From an uncultured Eubacterium sp. (GTDB taxonomy: Bacteria; Bacillota; Clostridia; Lachnospirales; Lachnospiraceae), in the NCBI RefSeq assembly GCF_937958975.1, contig NZ_CALGRE010000027.1:1-64000 (forward strand): a stretch of DNA of 64,000 nucleotides. The letters run 5' to 3'. The notes below the pieces were generated by a model, which had not been told where the DNA came from, searched no databases, and worked only from the letters and a program-made list of their open reading frames with translations. This document shows positions 26,366 to 34,787 of the stretch, in pieces; position 1 is the stretch's first letter, and every line of letters begins with the position of its first letter. A program made the position numbers and the translations under genes.

Positions 26366-27145
26366 ATGATGAATCATATAAAATATGCAATTTCAAGATA
26401 CTCATTTTGGCTTAGTGTATTTGCTACTGTAATAGGAATTGTTGCGGTTGTACCAATTTGCAACTGTATAGCAATATTTGCAGTTATATTATGCTTTGCT
26501 TTGCCTTTTATTATTCCATTCATTGCTTCTTATCGCAAACAAAAATTTACTATTAAGACAATTGGGAAATCAAAGGTAAGTTTTGAGTTTGGTGATTTGT
26601 TTAATGAAGATTATATAGTTATAACAACCAATAGATATTATGATATAAATCCCACAGGTCAATATATATCTGAAGACTCTTTACTGGGAATGTATGTACA
26701 AAAATTCTGTAGTAACCATATTACCGAGTTGGAAGAATCGCTTAAAGCACAATTAAGAAGAGATGCAGAAAATAATATAATACCTGCTCAGTATGGTGAG
26801 TACATCAAAAAAGAAATAAGAGGAAAAATAGTATATTTTTTAGTTTTTACTGACAGAAATAAAAATAATCAACCTAAGGATTTTTACATACAAGCTGTTC
26901 AAGGTTTCTTTAATAGAATTGTAAATGAAAACCATGGCAAAACAATATGTATTCCATTATTAGGAGGTAATAACAATCTTAGCGACTCTGGTTTTTCAGA
27001 TAATGTGATGTCATTTATAAGTTTGATGGCTATGATAAATAATTTTGAAATAGTTAATCAACGTTCGGAATTGAAGTTGAAAATTGTTGCATTGTCAAAA
27101 GAACGTTCGGAACTAATAGATATAGTATCAACCTATACTAAATAA
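26366..27145 (+). CDS. thsA: TM-Macro effector (ThsA of type II Thoeris)
   Basis: Two membrane helices (about residues 13-32 and 34-55) are followed by a Macro domain of the ThsA type (DUF6430): VSFEFGDLFNEDYIVITTNR with a later ISEDSLLGMYVQKF, and ICIPLLGGNN near residue 192. In type II Thoeris this domain binds the ADP-ribose-type signal made by the TIR protein, and the membrane part then disrupts the membrane to abort infection. The combination with two adjacent TIR proteins makes the assignment strong. The gene is AT-rich like its neighbours. Confidence 0.83.
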   Translation: MMNHIKYAISRYSFWLSVFATVIGIVAVVPICNCIAIFAVILCFALPFIIPFIASYRKQKFTIKTIGKSKVSFEFGDLFNEDYIVITTNRYYDINPTGQYISEDSLLGMYVQKFCSNHITELEESLKAQLRRDAENNIIPAQYGEYIKKEIRGKIVYFLVFTDRNKNNQPKDFYIQAVQGFFNRIVNENHGKTICIPLLGGNNNLSDSGFSDNVMSFISLMAMINNFEIVNQRSELKLKIVALSKERSELIDIVSTYTK

Positions 27146-27285
27146 AATTATATACAGGTTGGGAATTTTAAAATAGCCTAATCAAAAGTTGAAAATTGAT
27201 AAGATAAAAAAGCTGTCGAAATCCCACGAAATAAGACTTTCATAATTTATTGATATGTTTGCGAATAGCCTAATTATTACACGTT

Positions 27286-27513
27286 GAGTGTGTCGTGTTG
27301 ATGTCACGGGTCTAAAGTCAAGTATGTGAAAAGGCTTTGGTTTCTAGGAATTTGTGGCATTTAAGCGGGATTTTACGACGTTTTCAATCCTGTCAAATGC
27401 CGTAAAATCAAGGCTTAGGGAACATATAGAATGGGATAGTTGAGTTAACAGAATGACTTTAGGGGTGGGTTGTGTAGACAGGATTATCGTGGTTGACAAG
27501 ATTGATGAATAGA
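27286..27513. repeat. 229-bp direct repeat, right copy
   Basis: This is the second copy of 23706-23934 in the same orientation. Here no recombinase gene follows; a terminator and a truncated TetR gene come next. The two copies bracket the serine recombinase and the three Thoeris genes. Confidence 0.85.
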
Positions 27514-27574
27514 AAAGAAAAATGCTAATTTGATACAAGGGATATAAATAGAATAGCGGATAAAATGCAGAAAG

Positions 27575-27620
27575 AAAGGCTTTTGATACATTGGGGGTGA
27601 CCGAAAGCCTTTATTATTTT
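27575..27620 (+). terminator. Terminator at the right end of the Thoeris cassette
   Basis: AAAGGCTTT (27575-27583) pairs exactly with AAAGCCTTT (27604-27612), followed by ATTATTTTTG. Confidence 0.7.
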
Positions 27621-28192
27621 TGTTTGTTGCAATTGTTATAAGAAAAGCGGTAGAATTGGCAAATGAAATAGGTTTTGAAACAATCACGCTGAAATTGCTT
27701 GAGGAAAATCTGAACGTTCAGCCGCCGTCGCTTTACAATCACATCAAGGGTATCGACGATTTGCAAAGGGAGATCAAGCTTTTTGGTTGGAAACAGGTGG
27801 AGGCGGAAATGCTTAAGGCAGCGGTGTGTGTCAGCGGATATCAAGCGTTGGAAGCGATATGCCGCGCATTTTATAAGTACGCTGCCGAAAATCCCGGCGT
27901 TTTTAACACTATGCTTTGGTACAATAAATTCCAAAACGATGAAACGCACGGAGCTACCGAAAAGATGTTTTCGATGATATACAAAACCTTCACGACGTTG
28001 AATATCTCAAAGGAAAACTGCGACCATCTGATAAGAACGTTCCGAAGTTTTTTGGAAGGTTTCGCATTGCTGGTCAATAACAAAGCGTTTGGAAATCCCG
28101 TATCAATCGAGGAAAGCTTTAATATCTCATTACAGGCTTTGATTGCCGGGACAAAAATATTTGAAGAAATTGATGATAACCAAGATGGATAA
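27620..28192 (+). pseudogene. TetR/AcrR regulator, N-terminally truncated
   Basis: The frame gives a TetR protein with most of its helix-turn-helix (NLNVQPPSLYNHIKG) and a WHG-type ligand domain (to residue 190), but it lacks roughly the first 8-10 residues and has no ribosome binding site at the TTG. A terminator lies immediately before it. The higher GC and codon use (GCG, CCG, CGC) differ from the Thoeris genes. I infer that element insertion cut off its promoter and first codons. It may still be made from another start. Confidence 0.65.
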
Positions 28193-28382
28193 AAAAATAA
28201 ATGTAGCAGTTCTGGGAACGGGCTTCGGGGTATACCATACGGAGTTGTATTCGCAAATGTCGGACGTAGATAAAATAATCGTGTGGTGCAGAAACACAGA
28301 TACATTAAAGAAGCTGCAAAGCAAATTTCGCTTCTAGGTCATCGATGATATGAAAACGATACAAAGCTGGTCGTATTCTTAG
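28185..28382 (+). pseudogene. Gfo/Idh/MocA oxidoreductase N-terminal fragment
   Basis: ATG 28185 overlaps the TetR stop. The Rossmann dinucleotide motif VAVLGTGFGVYH is clear, as is the continuing pattern DKIIVWCRN. A TAG at 28335 interrupts after 50 residues, the same frame continues (VIDDMKTIQSW) to another TAG at 28380, and the remaining 250 or more residues are missing. Confidence 0.7.
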
Positions 28383-28396
28383 ATGAAAATTTTAAT

Positions 28397-28606
28397 AATT
28401 GCGGACTGCTCAGACTTAATCTGAGGAGTGATTACAAGACCGAAAAACATATTGCGGCTATTCTTGACATTATTGTGCCGAAAAAGAAAGAGCTGTTCGA
28501 GTGCGATTGGATTGCCACAAAAGCGATACCTGCCGCGGAAAGCCGCATTTCGGCTTTGAAAAAAGTACGGGTTCGGGTTATCGGAAGAAGTCATTATTGG
28601 ATTTGA
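28397..28606 (+). pseudogene. Unidentified coding remnant
   Basis: An open stretch of about 69 codons (including RSDYKTEKHIAAILDII and FECDWIATKAIPAAE) has coding-like composition but no start codon or ribosome binding site. I do not recognise the family. It fills the gap between the oxidoreductase fragment and the next gene. Confidence 0.3.
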
Positions 28607-28649
28607 TGGGACAAAACACGGTTTTTATTATACTTTGGAGGTATAGATT

Positions 28650-29111
28650 ATGATAATTGAAAAGTGCAAAAAAGAATCCTTTGTCGTAATTGGAAAAGAA
28701 AGTTCAACGTCGGACGGAGAGGGCTTTATTCAAAATCTGTGGAATGATGCTAATGCCCATTTCGGAGAAATTCAGAATCTGGCGAAAAAGGATGAAAACG
28801 AAAACCTCGTTGGAATCTGGGGTGCTATGTCCGATTTTTCCCGTTCCTTCCAGCCTTGGGAAGACTTCCGTAATGGGCTTTATCTTGCGGGAGTAGAGTG
28901 CAATGAGAACGCGGAAGCCCCCGATGGCTGGACAAAATGGATAATTCCCGGCTATGAGTATATCTATGTGGAACGTGAAAATGACGGCGTTTTTCCGGAA
29001 GTAATACAATATCTGCAGGAGCATGACATTGCATTAGTCGGAGCCGTCCATGATTTTACGTGCCCTCAGACCGGGAAAGGATATATGTTTTTCCCGATAA
29101 GGAAGTTGTAA
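28650..29111 (+). CDS. GyrI-like effector-binding domain protein
   Basis: The 153-residue protein is a stand-alone GyrI-like/AraC effector-binding domain, with the expected CKKESFVVIGKE start and the GYEYIYVERE and YLQEHDIALVGAVHDF segments. Such proteins bind or hydrolyse lipophilic compounds. TGGAGG precedes the ATG. It leads a run of four small genes in the same direction. Confidence 0.8.
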   Translation: MIIEKCKKESFVVIGKESSTSDGEGFIQNLWNDANAHFGEIQNLAKKDENENLVGIWGAMSDFSRSFQPWEDFRNGLYLAGVECNENAEAPDGWTKWIIPGYEYIYVERENDGVFPEVIQYLQEHDIALVGAVHDFTCPQTGKGYMFFPIRKL

Positions 29112-29139
29112 AAAAAGAGAATTTATGGAGGAAAACAGA

Positions 29140-29574
29140 ATGAAATCTATCTGCGGAATTGATTGTACGAACTGTGAATTAAGCGGCGCTTGCAGCGGGT
29201 GTGCAGCAACAGGAGGTCAGCCCTTTGGAGCGGAATGCCTTGTTGTACAATGTTGTAAAAGAGGAGAGACGGTGTTAGACACATTGAAAAAGAAGCTGAT
29301 AGCGGCATTCAATGCGTTGCACATTCCAGATATGGAAGAAGTAACAGAGCTGAATGCGCTGAAAGGTTCCTTTGCCAACATCGAATATGCCTTTCCCAAC
29401 GGTCAGGTTGTAAAGTTTTGGGATGACAACAGGATTTATCTGGGGAACCAGCTACATAAAAAGGACAGTGACAGGTGTTATGGGATCATTGCTGATGAAA
29501 AATATCTCATGGTGTCTGAGTACAGCGACTATGGAGCTGATGCGGAAATTATTGTGTTCAAACGATGGAACTGA
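29140..29574 (+). CDS. DUF3795-like cysteine-rich protein
   Basis: The N-terminus has the cysteine pattern C-x3-DC-x2-C-x5-C-x2-C (from CGIDCTNCELSGACSGC), typical of DUF3795, here followed by a second half of about 90 residues with beta strands (VVKFWDDNRIYLG). ATG 29140 follows GGAGG; the upstream ATG 29125 includes that site and is unlikely. The function is unknown; metal binding is likely. Confidence 0.75.
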   Translation: MKSICGIDCTNCELSGACSGCAATGGQPFGAECLVVQCCKRGETVLDTLKKKLIAAFNALHIPDMEEVTELNALKGSFANIEYAFPNGQVVKFWDDNRIYLGNQLHKKDSDRCYGIIADEKYLMVSEYSDYGADAEIIVFKRWN

Positions 29575-29610
29575 ACAGCAAAAACAGGAGTTATTGAAAG
29601 GAGAACAGAC

Positions 29611-30033
29611 TTGAAAATTGTACCTACGCTAAATTTTGGAGGGAATTGTCGGGAAGCAATTCGAATGTATGAAAAGGCATTCGATGGAAAGATTAGTTGT
29701 ATGATTACATACGGAGAAGCGAATGACCCGACATATGTTCCCTTGCTTCAAGAATATCAAAAAGAATATATATACCATTCGGAACTTGTATTGGGCAATC
29801 AAAGAATCATCATGAGTGATCATATGGATATTGAATTTGAAACGTGCTATTCCAATTTTATCACTATTATGTATGATACAAAAGAAGAAGTGCAAAGAGC
29901 ATATGAAATCATGAAAGAAGGAAGTAAGACAATATATCAAATAGAAGCAACGCCCTACAGTTCTTGCCGGGTTGTTTTTGTTGATAAATTTGGAATTCGT
30001 TGGGGAATTATGACCGAGCAGACAGAGCGATAA
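29611..30033 (+). CDS. VOC-family (PhnB-like) protein
   Basis: The start IVPTLNFGGNCREAIRMYEKAF is the standard PhnB/glyoxalase opening and the end VDKFGIRWGI matches the family. TTG 29611 follows GAAAGGAGAAC. Members bind metal and small molecules; the substrate here is unknown. The stop lies inside the frame leading to the next gene. Confidence 0.85.
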   Translation: MKIVPTLNFGGNCREAIRMYEKAFDGKISCMITYGEANDPTYVPLLQEYQKEYIYHSELVLGNQRIIMSDHMDIEFETCYSNFITIMYDTKEEVQRAYEIMKEGSKTIYQIEATPYSSCRVVFVDKFGIRWGIMTEQTER

Positions 30034-30173
30034 ATTTCCATTTATCGGAAAGTTGTAGAGAGCGTAAAATCGGAATTGGAGGTTATTTGTTTTTTACTGA
30101 TAGTTTGCTAGAATACCAGAATGCAGCAAAAGGAATCTTCTGGCGAAAAAATAAAAGAATGGAGGGACGTCAA

Positions 30174-30572
30174 GTGAAAAGCTCAACATTAACAGCACAA
30201 TTTCCCTGCGACTGTAAAACGGTCTGGGACATTGTTACAGATAATGAGAATTTTGAATGGCGGAGTGACTTGTCCAAAATTGAAATCATTGATAATAGTT
30301 GCTTTGATGAGTATACAAGGGATGGGTTTGTAACACATTTTCGGATTACCGCAAAAGAGCCATACCGAGAATACCGCTTTGATATGGAAAATCAAAACAT
30401 GAGAGGGCATTGGAGCGGCATATTTGAGAGCTGCGATGGTGGTACGCAGATTACTTTTACAGAAGAAGTCCAGGTGAAGAACCCTATTATGAATCTGTTT
30501 GTAAAGGGATATCTGAAAAAGCAACAGGCTAAGTACATTACTGATCTCAGAGAAGTGATAGGAAAATTATAA
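30174..30572 (+). CDS. SRPBCC-family polyketide-cyclase-like protein
   Basis: The 132-residue protein has the START-like fold pattern (FPCDCKTVWDIVTDNENFEW at the start, GTQITFTEEVQVKNP, and a final long helix). GTG 30174 follows TGGAGGG; the longer frame from 30000 overlaps the VOC gene and lacks a ribosome binding site. Such proteins bind hydrophobic ligands. It is the last of the small-gene run. Confidence 0.78.
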   Translation: MKSSTLTAQFPCDCKTVWDIVTDNENFEWRSDLSKIEIIDNSCFDEYTRDGFVTHFRITAKEPYREYRFDMENQNMRGHWSGIFESCDGGTQITFTEEVQVKNPIMNLFVKGYLKKQQAKYITDLREVIGKL

Positions 30573-30809
30573 GCTTGTGATGGGTTGTATACGGACAGTT
30601 TGCAGATAGATCGCAGAAATTTTTTAATAAGTGAAACCTAAAGTAATAACGGAGGTTTCGATAAAAAACGCATAAATCTGGGAAGTAGAATTTCTGAGTT
30701 TCCATAAAATTAACTTAGTTGATATTGCATTTGTAGTACGGCATAATAAAACTATCTGCTATAACAATATAGTTTGTTCCGTGAATAATTAAAGAATAGA
30801 GGAATGCTG

Positions 30810-31553
30810 ATGACAATATATAAGACTTCAGAGGTTGCAAGTATTATGGGAGTACACCCAAATACTGTCCGCTTGTATGAAGAATGGGGGTTAATATCCA
30901 AACCGGAACGCCTCGAAAATGGTTATCGTATATTTACAGATCTTCATATCCGTCAAATGCAGTTGGCTCGTATAGCCTTTCAGATTGAACTCTTGCAAAA
31001 TGGATTGAGAAAGAAAATAGTCGAAACGGTAAAGACTGTTGCAATCGGTGATTACATAGAGGCAATTCGTTTAACAAACGAATATATAAATATGATTGAT
31101 AAAGAGTGCTTTAATGCGGAAGATGCAATTAAAATAGTGCAGAACATTTTGCATGGTGAAGAAACTATTAATACTGTTTCTATGAAACGAAAAGAGGTTT
31201 CAGAATACTTGGGTATATCGATGGATGCCTTACGGAATTGGGAAATGAATGGTCTATTAACGGTAAAACGCAAAGAAAATGGTTATCGAATTTACACAGA
31301 TGATGATATAAAACGTCTGAAAATTATTCGTTCTTTGAGGTGTGCAAATTACTCCCTTGAAGCTATTTTGCATATGCTTCGGCAATTATCACAAAACCCT
31401 AATACAGATATTCGTTATGCATTGAACATTCCCAAGCAAACAGACGATATTATTTCAGCTTGCGATAGACTTATCCTTTCTCTTTCAAAGGCAAAGAAAA
31501 ATGCAAAGACTATTTTGGATATGTTATATGAAATGAGCAAAGAAATAGTTTGA
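30810..31553 (+). CDS. Regulator with two MerR DNA-binding domains
   Basis: Two separate MerR winged helices occur: YKTSEVASIMGVHPNTVRLYE at the start and KRKEVSEYLGISMDALRNWE near residue 130, each followed by an ENGYRI(F/Y)TD wing. The linker and tail are helical. ATG 30810 follows AGAGGA. Upstream at 30749-30775 lies an AAACTAT/ATAGTTT inverted repeat that may be its operator. It most likely controls the ABC exporter that follows. Confidence 0.85.
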   Translation: MTIYKTSEVASIMGVHPNTVRLYEEWGLISKPERLENGYRIFTDLHIRQMQLARIAFQIELLQNGLRKKIVETVKTVAIGDYIEAIRLTNEYINMIDKECFNAEDAIKIVQNILHGEETINTVSMKRKEVSEYLGISMDALRNWEMNGLLTVKRKENGYRIYTDDDIKRLKIIRSLRCANYSLEAILHMLRQLSQNPNTDIRYALNIPKQTDDIISACDRLILSLSKAKKNAKTILDMLYEMSKEIV

Positions 31554-31648
31554 TCTGATAAAAATCAGTGTTGAATTGTTGCTTTTTAAAATGAATTGTG
31601 ATGAATTTGTGTTCATATTATGAAAGTTCGTCTTTATAAACCCTCCAC

Positions 31649-31678
31649 TTTACCACCAATGTTAAGATTGGTGGTAAA
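31649..31678 (+). terminator. Perfect 12-bp hairpin before the ABC genes
   Basis: TTTACCACCAAT and its complement flank GTTAAG, followed by CTTTTATTTG and, soon after, the ABC ribosome binding site. It may end the MerR transcript, attenuate the ABC operon, or be a MerR operator. Confidence 0.6.
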
Positions 31679-31705
31679 CTTTTATTTGTAAAGGAGGTAA
31701 TTGCT

Positions 31706-32431
31706 ATGCAGGAAGCGATTAAAGTTGAGCATTTATCAAAATCTTATGGAAATTTGAAAGTGATAGATAATCTTAATCTATCAGTCAAATCCGGTACAGT
31801 TTACGGTCTGCTTGGGGCAAATGGGGCTGGTAAAAGTACAACTATCGAATGTGTATTGGGAATAAAGAAAGCAGATACCGGTACAGTTTCTATTCTTGAA
31901 CATGATCCTAAAAAAGATAGGACTCATTTATTTCAGAAAGTGGGTGTACAATTTCAGGAAAGCAGTTATCAAGCGGAAATTAAAGTTGGAGAGCTGTGTG
32001 AAGAAACATCGTGCCTCTATAAGAATCCCGCTGATTGGCAAAAGCTATGTAGGGAATTTGGAATTGGAGACAAGCTGAAATCCGAAGTAAAGAATCTCTC
32101 AGGCGGTCAGCGTCAGAAACTATTTATTGTTCTTGCACTCATTCCGAATCCAGAACTGGTATTTTTGGATGAGTTAACAACAGGACTTGATACAAAAGCT
32201 CGCAGAGAAGTATGGAAAATGTTGTCCAAATTGAAAGACGAAGGATTAACAATTTTTCTAACATCGCATTTTATGGATGAAGTAGAGGTTCTTTGCGATG
32301 AAATATGTATTTTAAAGAAAGGTAAGGCTGTGTTTTATGGAACAGTAGACCAGGCCAAAGAGCAAAGTGGTTGTACTAATTTTGAAGACGCATATCTTTA
32401 TTTTTCTGGTGAGGAGGCAGAGGTTGAATGA
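31706..32431 (+). CDS. ABC transporter ATP-binding protein (drug-export type)
   Basis: Walker A GANGAGKST (about residue 36), signature LSGGQRQK (about 131) and Walker B LVFLDE (about 152) are intact, with the family's SHFMDEVEVLCD switch region. It is of the ABC-2 export type that pairs with a six-helix permease. AAAGGAGG precedes the ATG. The stop overlaps the next start by four bases, so coupling is translational. Confidence 0.93.
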   Translation: MQEAIKVEHLSKSYGNLKVIDNLNLSVKSGTVYGLLGANGAGKSTTIECVLGIKKADTGTVSILEHDPKKDRTHLFQKVGVQFQESSYQAEIKVGELCEETSCLYKNPADWQKLCREFGIGDKLKSEVKNLSGGQRQKLFIVLALIPNPELVFLDELTTGLDTKARREVWKMLSKLKDEGLTIFLTSHFMDEVEVLCDEICILKKGKAVFYGTVDQAKEQSGCTNFEDAYLYFSGEEAEVE

Positions 32432-33174
32432 ATTCTTTTAAAACGCTTTTAAAAAACGAACTGAAACTGAATATTAGAAATATGAATATGGTTATTTTTG
32501 CAATCATAATTCCCGTTATTGTTTTGATTGTCCTGGGGTTCATTTATGGATCCAAACCAGCTGCGGTAGGAATGGATTACACTTTTCTTGAGCAATCTTT
32601 TGGCGCTCTCTGTACAATTTCAATTTGCGCAGGGGGATTGATGGGGCTTCCGCTTGTTGTATCCGAATATCGTGAACGGAAAATTCTGAAACGTTTTTGT
32701 GCTACGCCTGTAAGCCCAACAAAATTATTAGCAGTGGAATTTACGATTTATGTTTTATATTCAATTGCTTCTATGCTTATCTTGTTTTTGGCAGCAGTGG
32801 CGTTTTGGAAAGTAAGGTTACATGGTAATTTGTTGGCGTTTTTGGGTAGCTGGTTTCTTACGCTTATATCAACTTTAAGTATTGGTATGATGGTGGGTGG
32901 TATAGCCAAAAACACAAAAACAGCAAGTATGATTGCTTGTATCCTCTATTTTCCAATGTTGATTTTTTCAGGAGCTACACTTCCTTTTGAGGTAATGCCC
33001 GAAATTATGCAGAAAATTGTAAGTGCCTTTCCATTAACACAAGGTATACAGCTTATGAAAGCAACTTTTCTTGGGTTACCGGTGAGTTCCGAAGCCGTAA
33101 CGCCTATTTTGATAATGTGTGTTATTACTATATTATGCTTTGGAATTTCGATTCGTTATTTCAAATGGGAGTAA
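32428..33174 (+). CDS. ABC-2 type permease
   Basis: The 248-residue protein has six membrane segments and the ABC-2 features YRERKILKRFCATPVSP after helix 2 and a final short FPLTQGIQLMKATF segment. It pairs with the ATPase just upstream. The double-MerR regulator nearby suggests inducible export of a toxic compound or drug; the substrate is unknown. Confidence 0.92.
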   Translation: MNSFKTLLKNELKLNIRNMNMVIFAIIIPVIVLIVLGFIYGSKPAAVGMDYTFLEQSFGALCTISICAGGLMGLPLVVSEYRERKILKRFCATPVSPTKLLAVEFTIYVLYSIASMLILFLAAVAFWKVRLHGNLLAFLGSWFLTLISTLSIGMMVGGIAKNTKTASMIACILYFPMLIFSGATLPFEVMPEIMQKIVSAFPLTQGIQLMKATFLGLPVSSEAVTPILIMCVITILCFGISIRYFKWE

Positions 33175-33215
33175 GATAAGAATATCAGAATAATGAGAGG
33201 AGTGGAGGTGATAGC

Positions 33216-33644
33216 ATCGGACGGACACTGATTGTAGAGTTTACGGAGCGAGATGGTTCAGCATTTGATGAAGTAATGCAGGTTTTAAATCAGCATTCAA
33301 ATTTTGAACAACTTCAGCTTAAAAATATGCCGTTGCTGTCGCTTCCAGGACTTGATATTTACCCTGGTCGCCGAAAGGTATATCGCAACAGCAATGAGAT
33401 TAATCTTACAACAAAGGAATTTGACATTTTTTATCTGCTGGTGATAAACAAAGGACGGGTTCTTGCATATGACCAGATATATCATAAAGTGTAGAATGAG
33501 GATACCATCGGCAATGAAAAGAATGCTGTAAAATGTCATATCCGTAATATTCGTGACAAACTGGATGCAGTTATGCCCAAAGCACCATTCGTAATAAAAT
33601 GTGTCCGTGAAGTTGGGTACTGTTTTGAAGTGAATTCTGAATAA
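33216..33644 (+). pseudogene. Winged-helix (OmpR/PhoB-type) regulator with nonsense codon
   Basis: The reading frame holds a winged helix (VYRNSNEINLTTKEFDIFYL and, after the stop, NAVKCHIRNIRDKL and CVREVGYCFEV). A TAG at 33492-33494 falls where the family usually has Trp in YHKVWNED, a single-base change from TGG. The frame also lacks a normal start codon after GGAGGTGATAGC. It is a recent loss or a sequencing error. It follows the ABC permease. Confidence 0.75.
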
Positions 33645-33655
33645 TGTCAATATAA

Positions 33656-33690
33656 ACAGCGGTTTGAGAAATCTGCCGCTGTATTTTTTT
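33656..33690 (+). terminator. Terminator after the winged-helix relic
   Basis: ACAGCGG (33656-33662) pairs with CCGCTGT (33676-33682), followed by seven T. Confidence 0.85.
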
Positions 33691-33741
33691 GTTTTTTATG
33701 TGTCGAAACTTGCGTTTTCCTACACCGTTCTTACTCCGTGC

Positions 33742-33840
33742 CTACACTTTCGCTAGTTTGGCTGCCAGTCTTTTTGCTACGATGTTGATTGCTATAAGAG
33801 TATCAAATAACTCTTCATCAGCGGTATCAATAGGACTGGC
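33742..33840 (-). pseudogene. C-terminal relic of a small mobile-element protein
   Basis: The minus strand encodes a run ending TADEELFDTLIAINIVAKRL then a short basic tail and TAG. That ending resembles small proteins of conjugative elements that I recall but cannot name. There is no start or upstream body. Confidence 0.3.
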
Positions 33841-33951
33841 AGAATCTCTTATGTTAGTGATCTTCCTAACCTCGCTTTCCGATTGGCTCTGTGCTTTTTA
33901 AATACCTAAGGGAAAATCAGAGGTGTAATTCCAGATTTTTGCAAATAAAAA

Positions 33952-33998
33952 TGCCAGACCGTTTTCACTATATGAAAAGGAAGCGATTTGGTCTGGCA
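33952..33998 (-). terminator. Terminator of the DUF1413 operon
   Basis: TGCCAGACC (33952-33960) and GGTCTGGCA (33990-33998) pair exactly; on the minus strand ATTTTTATTTG follows. Confidence 0.75.
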
Positions 33999-34035
33999 CA
34001 AAAAAGATTAGCAGTTAATCCTGCTGACCGTAGTT

Positions 34036-34236
34036 TTATAAGTACATGATGCTATGAGGCTTGTTTGGGATAATATTGATACTTTGTTCTAAACGTTTCA
34101 TACAACTAATATTTCCAGAAATTCGCTGCTTAGTAGTATTAAAGCGTTTAGCAAATATCGAAATTATTATACGTGTATCTTGTTTTCCATACATCTTAAT
34201 GTAGTTTTCAATGGCTCGTCTGATCTGATAATTCAT
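34036..34236 (-). CDS. Small helix-turn-helix-like protein, 66 aa
   Basis: The sequence (IENYIKMYGKQDTRIIISIF, then RFNTTKQRISGNISCMKRL) looks like a small winged helix. It overlaps the upstream RHH/DUF1413 gene by four bases, so the two are translated together. The pair resembles a compact regulator or toxin-antitoxin pair, but neither is proven. Confidence 0.65.
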   Translation of the reverse strand: MNYQIRRAIENYIKMYGKQDTRIIISIFAKRFNTTKQRISGNISCMKRLEQSINIIPNKPHSIMYL

Positions 34237-34592
34237 TGATTAATCCTCTTATAGGTATATACTGCGCGGCGTTTAATTGTATGATCTGGTATAAAACGAA
34301 TACCGAGTTCCGGATGTTCAGTAATAAAATTGTAGAAGTATTTTCCAAGAGCACCAGCACCATCTTCTCTGCTCATGGTCCAGTCATCGCCATAAACATC
34401 TGGAAGAGTAAATTCTGTATCTTCGAAGTTACCTTCTTTAATTCTTCTTACAGCTTCATCAACAGTAAAGATGGTGGTATCATCAAATAATTTGCTGCGA
34501 ATGTAATCTTGGATGTTCATGTGAGCATCCTGGGCTGCATTTTCAAGTTTAGTGTAGTATTCATCGTTTAAAGCAAATCTAACAGTTGGCAT
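34233..34592 (-). CDS. Ribbon-helix-helix plus DUF1413 protein, 119 aa
   Basis: The first 45 residues (VRFALNDEYYTKLENAAQDA) have the strand-helix-helix pattern of RHH DNA-binding proteins. The rest matches DUF1413: EFTLPDVYGDDW, GALGKYFYNFI and a final RRAVYTYKR. AAGGAGGAATG precedes the ATG. The 16-bp inverted repeat around its promoter suggests it represses itself. Confidence 0.78.
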   Translation of the reverse strand: MPTVRFALNDEYYTKLENAAQDAHMNIQDYIRSKLFDDTTIFTVDEAVRRIKEGNFEDTEFTLPDVYGDDWTMSREDGAGALGKYFYNFITEHPELGIRFIPDHTIKRRAVYTYKRINQ

Positions 34593-34621
34593 TAGTCATT
34601 CCTCCTTATTATCTCACTGAA

Positions 34622-34677
34622 TTACATTCAATGCTCTTAATGTGATTATAAGATAACATACAGAGCGTTGAATGTAA
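34622..34677 (-). promoter_or_regulatory. Promoter enclosed by a 16-bp inverted repeat
   Basis: TTACATTCAATGCTCT (34622-34637) and AGAGCGTTGAATGTAA (34662-34677) match as an inverted repeat at 15 of 16 positions. TATAAT (minus strand, 34645-34650) lies between them. The site is ideal for an RHH repressor. Confidence 0.7.
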
Positions 34678-34787
34678 ATATCTTTTTTAAATAATTTTTT
34701 ATAATACTCCTGAATCCAACTTGGGAATTCCCCTCAGGAAGTTGAGGAAGGTAAAACTTCTATCTTTTAACGAAAGGAGAAGGTCGG

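Noticed and set aside
30000..30173. Long N-terminal extension of the SRPBCC protein
   Set aside because: It overlaps the VOC gene in another frame, lacks a ribosome binding site and has no family similarity.
33689..33901. Plus-strand 70-codon frame of hydrophobic residues
   Set aside because: It lies opposite a recognisable coding relic on the minus strand and starts within the terminator T-run.
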